A DNA stretch of 11,306 bases from Candidatus Gastranaerophilales bacterium. Lineage in GTDB: Bacteria > Cyanobacteriota > Vampirovibrionia > Gastranaerophilales > Gastranaerophilaceae. Numbering within the stretch: the first letter of the stretch is position 1; every line of letters begins with the position of its first letter. Of this stretch, positions 6,217 through 11,306 are shown piece after piece. The stretch lies in the NCBI GenBank assembly GCA_947628355.1, contig CANQZO010000039.1, positions 1-11,306 on the forward strand, read 5' to 3'. Below the pieces are notes generated by a model. The model was not told where the DNA came from, made no database searches, and worked only from the letters and a program-made list of their open reading frames with translations. Both the position numbers and the translations under genes were made by a program.

Positions 6217-7110
6217 TTATGCAAAAGTTTTATAAGAATCGTCTATATTTTGTTTAATAACATCTTTTACGGAATCCAGCTCTTTTTCAACGGCTTTTTC
6301 TTCTGTTTCAACTTGCTGAAGTCTTAATTCAAAAATTTTATCCTTTTTCTGAATATCAGCCATTGCAGATTCATATTCCGATTCTGCCGCAGCATCATCT
6401 GATGTATCATAAACTTCGACTATTTGACTTGAACTTTGCCAGGTTATTTCTTTCCATTCTATATCGTTCTCTTCATTTTCAGCAGATGATGACTGTTGCA
6501 GCAGCCACTGTCCTGTCGATAACATGTTTTGCAAATATTCAGGATCCAGACAATTTTCGTCAAATAAAAAGTGTTCATCATCTTTTTTTAATGAAGAATC
6601 TATAGAACTTTCTATATTAAAAGCAAGACCTGTGTCTTTATAATTTTCCTGATAATATTTAACGATTTCCGATAAGTTCCAACCGCCCATTTCATTTGCT
6701 TTTTCAGGGTCTAAATCCGTCATATACTTTGTAATAAATCCCGCAGCATTTGTAAATGTTTCTTTTACTTCATTCCCGTTGGCATCTTTCGAGGTGACTT
6801 CCATAGACTCTTTTTTAGGAACAACAATATTTCCGTCAAGATCTACTATTCTCATTCCGAGACCCGTAAACGGATCTTTGCCTGTAATTACATCATAGGT
6901 TAACTGCTGGGTTTGAACATTACCATCTTCGCCCATAATTTTTGCTTGAATAATCTTATTATTCATTGCATCATTATATTTTTCAGCAATAGCCTGTTGT
7001 TCACTTGCCAAAGCCAATCTTTGCTGAGAAATCTGCTGACCCTCATATACAAGGTCATTCATTCTCGCCGTCAAACATAAATATCGTCCCTGTGATGCTG
7101 CCAGTCCCAT
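6217..7110 (-). CDS. MGLAASQ-type protein with coiled-coil termini, function unknown
   Basis: A 297-residue protein without signal peptide or membrane segment. Residues 1-55 form a helical head: MGLAASQGRYLCLTARMND, then a Q-rich amphipathic helix (YEGQQISQQRLALASEQQ) and a DAMNNK turn. Residues about 56-245 are a variable, acidic, low-cysteine middle with one GGWNLSEIV stretch. Residues 249-297 form a coiled coil ending DSVKDVIKQNIDDSYKTF. I recall a family of proteins in Gastranaerophilales and related gut bacteria sharing the MG[LM]AASQ-x-R head and a DSVK-x-VI-x-x-NI-x-x-S-[FY]KTF tail, often in several paralogues, but know no function. Helical termini around a variable core is also the plan of flagellin and hook-type axial proteins; that is only an analogy. 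AAGGAG lies 10 nt before the ATG. It is downstream of the activase gene on the same strand with a 103-nt gap. Confidence 0.8.
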   Translation of the reverse strand: MGLAASQGRYLCLTARMNDLVYEGQQISQQRLALASEQQAIAEKYNDAMNNKIIQAKIMGEDGNVQTQQLTYDVITGKDPFTGLGMRIVDLDGNIVVPKKESMEVTSKDANGNEVKETFTNAAGFITKYMTDLDPEKANEMGGWNLSEIVKYYQENYKDTGLAFNIESSIDSSLKKDDEHFLFDENCLDPEYLQNMLSTGQWLLQQSSSAENEENDIEWKEITWQSSSQIVEVYDTSDDAAAESEYESAMADIQKKDKIFELRLQQVETEEKAVEKELDSVKDVIKQNIDDSYKTFA

Positions 7111-7213
7111 TTGTATTGTACTCCTTGTTTTTATATTAAATATATCGGCTTATTTTTCTATAATCTTAAGGAGTTTATACAATATTTTTACAAAAGTTTA
7201 CATTTTTAACTTT
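7111..7213 (-). promoter_or_regulatory. Spacer with probable promoter of the MGLAASQ gene
   Basis: 103 nt between two same-strand genes. No terminator with a G-C stem follows the activase stop, so read-through is possible. On the minus strand TGTAAA and TATAAA lie 17 nt apart (within about 7158-7198), a weak promoter match, and AAGGAG stands 10 nt before the ATG at 7110. Two TTTACA copies occur on the plus strand at about 7184-7202. Confidence 0.3.
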
Positions 7214-8209
7214 TTAACCGATATCCCATCTTCCGCAGGTACCGCCCCAGCGTGCTATTATTTTATCGGTTTTATTATTCAGTTGATTTGATGTTATCTC
7301 TCCCTCAACTATAGTAATTATTTCACAGTTATTTGAACATCCGCTGCACTGATTTGTATATGAGTTAAATGACATATCACCAACGCAAAAACCTTTAAAT
7401 TTTGTTTCTTTATTATTAAACCGGTGATTTTCCATTGCCAAAAGTGCTGCGCCTATTGCCCCCATGGTTTGATGATTGTCGGGAACTACTATTTTTGTAT
7501 TTAGGGCGTCTTCAAATGCTTTTACCATACCTGTATTTGTAGCAACACCGCCTTGGAATGTAACTGTCGGCAAGATTTCTTTTCCAAGTGCCAAATTGCT
7601 CAAATAATTTCTTACAAGAGCCTGACACAATCCGAAAAGTAAATCTTCAACAGGATAACCGAGCTGTTGTTTGTGAATTAAATCGCTTTCCGCAAAAACC
7701 CCGCATCTTCCTGCAATTCTTGCAGGTGATTTTGAGCGGAGTGCTATTTCTCCAAAATCTTGAATGGGAACATTTAATCTTGAAGCCTGCTGGTCCAAAA
7801 AACTGCCCGTTCCTGCAGCGCAAACGGTATTCATTGCAAAATCAGTTACTATTCCGTCACGTAAAATTATAATTTTACTGTCTTGTCCGCCTATTTCAAG
7901 TATTGTTTGAACCCCGGGAACATAAGTGCTTGCGGCAACGGCATGTGCTGTTATTTCATTTTTTATAACATCAGCACCTACAAGCGCTCCCGCCAAATTT
8001 CTTCCCGAACCCGTTGTTCCGACTCCAAGTATGTTATATTTTTCTTTTGCCTGTTCTATAAGACTTTTTAATGACTTTTGCACTGCGTTTACGGGTTTTC
8101 CCGAAGTCCTTGTCATATAGCCGTCTATAAAATTACCTTTTTCATCAACTATTGCGGCTTTTGTTGTAACAGAGCCTACATCTATCCCTAAATATGAATT
8201 TACTGACAT
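7214..8209 (-). CDS. CoA-substrate-specific enzyme activase (BadF/BadG/BcrA/BcrD ATPase family)
   Basis: A 331-residue ATP-dependent reductase component of the HgdC type. Such activases form a homodimer around one [4Fe-4S] cluster and pass an electron, driven by ATP, to a dehydratase or reductase such as 2-hydroxyacyl-CoA dehydratase. Visible are the ASKHA-fold ATP motifs LGIDVGSVTTKAAIVD (7-22), EIGGQDSK (105-112) and GGVATN (220-225), plus the cluster ligands C130 (NTVCAAGTGSF) and C169 (GRCGVFAESD), 39 residues apart as in HgdC. A C-terminal extension carries C288-x2-C291-x3-C295 (CSGCSNNC) and ends WGGTCGRW, as in the large activases fused to DUF2229 modules, so this may be the split form of such a protein. 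Start supported by GAGGG about 7 nt upstream. No partner subunit is encoded in the window. Oxygen sensitivity of this family fits a strict anaerobe. Confidence 0.94.
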   Translation of the reverse strand: MSVNSYLGIDVGSVTTKAAIVDEKGNFIDGYMTRTSGKPVNAVQKSLKSLIEQAKEKYNILGVGTTGSGRNLAGALVGADVIKNEITAHAVAASTYVPGVQTILEIGGQDSKIIILRDGIVTDFAMNTVCAAGTGSFLDQQASRLNVPIQDFGEIALRSKSPARIAGRCGVFAESDLIHKQQLGYPVEDLLFGLCQALVRNYLSNLALGKEILPTVTFQGGVATNTGMVKAFEDALNTKIVVPDNHQTMGAIGAALLAMENHRFNNKETKFKGFCVGDMSFNSYTNQCSGCSNNCEIITIVEGEITSNQLNNKTDKIIARWGGTCGRWDIG

Positions 8210-8338
8210 TTAATTTCCCTCTCTTTTAATATTTTACTAAAAAAATGTAAATATTAATAAATAATTTATGGAATAAATAACAACTTTAAAGTATTTTAAA
8301 CTTTAAGTAAAAGGTAATGAAAGGTTTTTTATGTTTAA
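8210..8338. promoter_or_regulatory. Divergent control region between activase and membrane-protein gene
   Basis: 129 bp of AT-rich DNA. It contains ACTTTAAAGT (8283-8292, itself a palindrome) and ACTTTAAGT (8300-8308) as direct repeats about 17 bp apart, a possible operator, and near its right end ATGAAAGGT (8317-8325), which is repeated at the downstream start codon. No confident -35/-10 pair was found for either gene. Confidence 0.3.
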
Positions 8339-10012
8339 ATGAAAGGTATTTTTTCCTATTATACTAAATATTTTGAACATATTGACGAATATAAAAACTG
8401 GTCAAAAGAACAGTCAAAAACTGCTGCCGGCATAAAACTTCAAGATATTGAGCAGCTTAAGAAAAAAGCAAAAGCAATATCAGAACCCATATTGTTACTC
8501 GACAGCTACGAGCATGAAAAAGCCGAGGATTCGGAAACTTTCTTTCAAACTTTAAATATTGAATTAATGTCTGCAGCGGGTGTTTTATCTTCTCTGCCTG
8601 CAGGTGTTGTAAAATTAATTCCGTTTCTTGATAAACACTTTGATAAATCTTCATTAGCTAAAAAATTATCATCAGGATTAAAAAAATATTCCGCTGCTTC
8701 AATTCATTTATTAGGGAAAAATATTCCGCTGCCAAAAGTATTAACGGGAATCGGAGGTATTATAGGCGCGCTCTTTTTTATATGCGGAATTAAAAATTCC
8801 ATGAAATCACAATTGGGAATAATAAGAAAAGCAGGGTTTGACGCTGCTCAAAATATTATTAACGACCCGAAATTATTTGCACAATTAACTAATGACCAAG
8901 AAGCACAAGTTAATTCCTTTGTTAATTATGAAGAAAAAACTAAATCGGCCGTAAATAAACTGGCAGACAGAATTAATGTTAAATCTTCTTTTCAAGAAGT
9001 AAAAGATTATCGCAATTCGTTTGCAGATTATGAAAAAAAGAAAAAAGAATATTTTGACTCCGTAAACAAAAGCCACTCGGTTCATCTGTCCAAAGAACAA
9101 TCAGATAAAGCCGAACAGGACAAATTATTCTTTACAAACTTTTTAAAAAATGTTGAGCATGATGTTCTTGAAGACTTAAGAAAAGTTGAAACAATTTCTA
9201 ACATTTCATATTCATCATTATTCACGGGCGGTTTTTTAGAATATCTTATAACTGATAAACTTGCAAATGTCCTTAAAATTCAAAATAAAGCGTTAAGAAT
9301 GCTTATAAAAATAGCAGTTCCGCTCTTTACTTATTTGATTTTAAACAAAAACATTTCAAATCTGGAAAATAAAGTTATTTGTGCAACAAAATACAAACAC
9401 TTAAAAAAATTCATGGAACACCCGGAATTGTATTCACAAGAAAATGGAACCAATAAACAAAAGCAAAAGCCGTCAGAATTTCTAAAGATGGTATATCAGG
9501 ATTTACAAGAATACGAAAAATTTGCACAAAATGAACTACCTAAACTCAAAGAAAGGGCTGAAGCAAAAAAACTTATCAATTTAACTCCTGCTCAAGAGCG
9601 TGAGGCTAAATTACTTCAAAAAAATACTTCAATGGTTATAAATAATCAACGAGAACATTTATATGAACAGTCTGTTGGTATTAAATCTTTATCTGAAACG
9701 ATTTTAGGGCCATTGGATATTTTATCCACAGCAATAGGCGGTTTTATAGGGCATTCGCTTTCAAAAAAAATAAAAAATCCGAAATTGGCAGGAATAATGA
9801 CAGGCTTAGGAGCCGTTATTGCATTTATTCCCGCAGCAATAACAGAAGCTAAATTAACAAAACAGCAGAAGCTGTCGGAAAAAATAGCCGTTATGCTTGC
9901 AATTAAAGACTTTAATAATACAAAACAATTTGCGGATTTTAGCCAACAAAATAATTTTGATTATGCTCAAAGCATTCAAGGAAGCTCAAAGATTTTCAGC
10001 GATTTTATATAA
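8339..10012 (+). CDS. Membrane protein built from three divergent repeats, function unknown
   Basis: A 557-residue protein I do not recognise. It has glycine-rich hydrophobic segments at about 135-152 (LTGIGGIIGALFFICGI), 321-336, 455-474 and 483-502, and long charged helical stretches at about 185-290 and 370-450, so it is probably an inner-membrane protein with large cytoplasmic helices. Each hydrophobic block is followed by a charged helix and then a short motif: NDPKLFAQ (175-182), EHPELYSQ (360-367) and KQFADFSQ (529-536). The spacing of 185 and 169 residues suggests an ancient triplication. There is no signal peptide. The ATG at 8339 overlaps the stop of a 3-codon frame starting at 8331 (ATG TTT AAA TGA); GAAAGG lies about 14 nt upstream, too far for a normal ribosome site, so initiation may be coupled or weak. 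The 3' end overlaps the converging DegT-like gene by 27 bp. No enzymatic motif was seen. Confidence 0.75.
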   Translation: MKGIFSYYTKYFEHIDEYKNWSKEQSKTAAGIKLQDIEQLKKKAKAISEPILLLDSYEHEKAEDSETFFQTLNIELMSAAGVLSSLPAGVVKLIPFLDKHFDKSSLAKKLSSGLKKYSAASIHLLGKNIPLPKVLTGIGGIIGALFFICGIKNSMKSQLGIIRKAGFDAAQNIINDPKLFAQLTNDQEAQVNSFVNYEEKTKSAVNKLADRINVKSSFQEVKDYRNSFADYEKKKKEYFDSVNKSHSVHLSKEQSDKAEQDKLFFTNFLKNVEHDVLEDLRKVETISNISYSSLFTGGFLEYLITDKLANVLKIQNKALRMLIKIAVPLFTYLILNKNISNLENKVICATKYKHLKKFMEHPELYSQENGTNKQKQKPSEFLKMVYQDLQEYEKFAQNELPKLKERAEAKKLINLTPAQEREAKLLQKNTSMVINNQREHLYEQSVGIKSLSETILGPLDILSTAIGGFIGHSLSKKIKNPKLAGIMTGLGAVIAFIPAAITEAKLTKQQKLSEKIAVMLAIKDFNNTKQFADFSQQNNFDYAQSIQGSSKIFSDFI

Positions 10013-10819
10013 AGGAAGCGCAACTAAATTAGTATAAAATATTTTTTCTTCATAACTGTCAGGTAGATTATTCCAATATCTGAATATATTTATACCTTTT
10101 GATTTCAGTTTTTTCACTAATTCATCAGCCTCATATTGTGATTTTGCAAGGTACGGATAGCAAAACGGTGCAATTATATTTTTATTATTCAAATTTAAGC
10201 AATTAGATTTTTCCAATTTTGAATGATAAAAATTAAAATTCCCCATTCTGTTTTTTTGCTCTTCTTCAAGGTTTATAAATGAATATTTTTCTGATACTGC
10301 AGGTGAAATATTTTTTATATCTTCATTATCAAGCCTGTTTTCATTTTTACAAAATTCTTCATAAGTAAAAGGGATAAATTCATATAAGTAATCATCATTA
10401 GGCAGATTATTTAATACATCATCCCGTGAATATAAAAAAGCCCCGCTTTTAAGAAAGGGGAAAAATTTTCTTAATGAATTAAAAGAAGCCAAACCTTTAG
10501 GCGAAGAATAAAATGAATGCGCATTATCAACAATTAAGTTTTTATATTCGCTTTCAAACTCATCTACAATATCATCGCAAACCCCAAAATAGTTCGGATA
10601 CAGAATAAAAACGTTTTTATCCGATAATCTTTCAGGTCTGAAATTTTTATCAATATGGTAATATTTAATTTTACAATCCTCTTTAAAAACGGCATTTCTA
10701 AGCGCGGGACAAATATAGTAAGGCATATAAATTTCTTTGATTTTATAATTGCGGATTAACAGCCTTAAGCAATTTCGTGCCGTATTAAGTTGTAAAAGAG
10801 TATATTTTGTATTATTCAT
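9986..10819 (-). CDS. Short DegT/DnrJ/EryC1-like PLP-fold aminotransferase homologue
   Basis: A 277-residue protein of the fold-type I, DegT-like group, which transfers amino groups to sugars and related substrates using pyridoxal phosphate. Visible landmarks are LNTARNCLRLLI near the N-terminus (the S-G-R-x-A-L segment), PYYICPAL, YPNYFG, IVDNAHSF with D98 in the place of the cofactor-binding aspartate, and NSLRKFFPFLKSGAFLYS, where K118 is the likely Schiff-base lysine. It ends soon after VALPLY, where relatives usually continue for about 20 more residues, and is well below the usual 360-400 total, so it may be a reduced or non-standard member. ATG at 10819 overlaps the upstream stop by 8 nt, pointing to translational coupling; in-frame alternatives are ATG at 10834 and TTG at 10858. 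No Shine-Dalgarno is evident. The family is fairly sure; activity and substrate are unknown. Confidence 0.72.
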   Translation of the reverse strand: MNNTKYTLLQLNTARNCLRLLIRNYKIKEIYMPYYICPALRNAVFKEDCKIKYYHIDKNFRPERLSDKNVFILYPNYFGVCDDIVDEFESEYKNLIVDNAHSFYSSPKGLASFNSLRKFFPFLKSGAFLYSRDDVLNNLPNDDYLYEFIPFTYEEFCKNENRLDNEDIKNISPAVSEKYSFINLEEEQKNRMGNFNFYHSKLEKSNCLNLNNKNIIAPFCYPYLAKSQYEADELVKKLKSKGINIFRYWNNLPDSYEEKIFYTNLVALPLYKIAENL

Positions 10820-11306
10820 CAATATATAGTTCATACAAGTTGTGCATAGTACCGCCAAGCGCCGTCGGGTAAAGATTTTTTATTTTTTTTCTTACTGCGG
10901 TTATTGTAAGGGGTGAATATAAATAAATTATCGGGCGTTCATCATATATTATCTGTTGATATCGGTCATATATCGCTTTTCTTTTATTATAATCAAGCTC
11001 AAGCGCACCTTGTTCAATTATTTCGTCAAGTTCTTTTTCCCATGGAAGCAAGGCATCTTCCTTATCACCCTGAAATCTCATATTAAATAAATGCAAATGC
11101 CCTTTTGAGTACCAAACATTTTTTCCGCTGTGAGGTTCAAGCGGACTCCCCGTTAATCCCATTAAAACCGTATCCCAATCAGCTGTGGTCATCATTTTAC
11201 TGACTAAGGTGTTAAACTCAATAGGTTTAAAATTAACTTTTATACCGAGCTCTCTTAAGTCATCTTTTACCATAACTCCGCAGGCTTCACGCTCTGTCTG
11301 ACCTGC
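10812..11306 (-). CDS. Peptide ABC transporter substrate-binding protein (C-terminal part)
   Basis: The last 165 codons of a family 5 extracellular solute-binding protein (SBP_bac_5, OppA/DppA type), which captures peptides outside the membrane for an ABC importer. The frame is open to the right edge: residues AGQTEREACG precede the first internal methionine, so that methionine is not the start. Typical features are DLRELGIKVNFKPIEFNTLV, DWDTVLMGLTGSPLEPHSG, KAIYDRYQQIIYDERPIIYLY (the R-x-x-x-Y-x-x-x-Q-x-I-x-x-x-x-P-x-I element) and a final LYELYID. The N-terminal lobe and signal peptide lie outside the window. The stop codon overlaps the start of the DegT-like gene, so the two probably share a transcript. 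No permease or ATPase subunit is seen here. Confidence 0.92.
   Translation of the reverse strand, partial: AGQTEREACGVMVKDDLRELGIKVNFKPIEFNTLVSKMMTTADWDTVLMGLTGSPLEPHSGKNVWYSKGHLHLFNMRFQGDKEDALLPWEKELDEIIEQGALELDYNKRKAIYDRYQQIIYDERPIIYLYSPLTITAVRKKIKNLYPTALGGTMHNLYELYIDE

Noticed and set aside
7588..8120. Several plus-strand open frames opposite the activase gene
   Set aside because: They lie antisense to a strongly conserved enzyme and have no recognisable domains or ribosome sites.
9965..9991. GCTCAAAG direct repeat, considered as an attachment site or operator
   Set aside because: Two 8-bp copies inside coding sequence, with no mobile gene nearby; within chance expectation.

Overview
The window is AT-rich (about 30% GC by eye), densely packed bacterial DNA with genes on both strands. 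The gene set and sequence style resemble gut Candidatus Gastranaerophilales (the 'Melainabacteria' sister group of Cyanobacteria). The pointers are a protein starting MGLAASQ with a coiled-coil tail, a proline/glutamine-rich HEAT-repeat protein, and a peptide-binding protein whose EPHSG motif recalls cyanobacterial homologues. This placement rests on recall, not on a search.

Layout from left to right. (1) 1-1487, minus strand: a sigma-70 family sigma factor, then a DUF47/PhoU-like protein, then the N-terminus of a PiT phosphate permease. The last two are tightly coupled. A perfect 12-bp hairpin lies across the sigma stop codon. (2) 1743-2825, plus strand: a P/Q-rich protein with a helical-repeat (HEAT-like) C-terminus. 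It ends at a strong bidirectional terminator shared with the converging gene. (3) 2872-5157, minus strand: the most unusual gene here. It encodes a HerA-like ATPase fold whose Walker A and Walker B residues look lost, then a long acidic linker with four 24-residue repeats, then a PcrA/UvrD- or CarD-type Tudor domain that in relatives binds RNA polymerase. (4) 5226-6212, plus strand: an AnsA/ReAV-type L-asparaginase, divergent from gene 3 over overlapping -10 elements. (5) 6217-7110, minus strand: the MGLAASQ coiled-coil protein, whose probable terminator lies inside the asparaginase coding end. (6) 7214-8209, minus strand: an iron-sulfur activase of the 2-hydroxyacyl-CoA dehydratase type with no partner dehydratase in view. 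(7) 8339-10012, plus strand: an unrecognised membrane protein that seems to be built from three divergent copies of one module. (8) 9986-11306, minus strand: the C-terminal part of an oligopeptide ABC-transporter binding protein, overlapped by a short DegT-like PLP-fold protein whose 3' end overlaps gene 7 by 27 bp.

There is one clear functional unit, phosphate uptake (DUF47 with PiT), possibly tied to the adjacent sigma factor. Asparaginase, the activase and the peptide-binding protein fit an anaerobic host-associated life that uses amino acids and peptides. I saw no tRNA, rRNA, CRISPR array, insertion sequence or phage genes, and no gene-free stretch longer than 300 bases.
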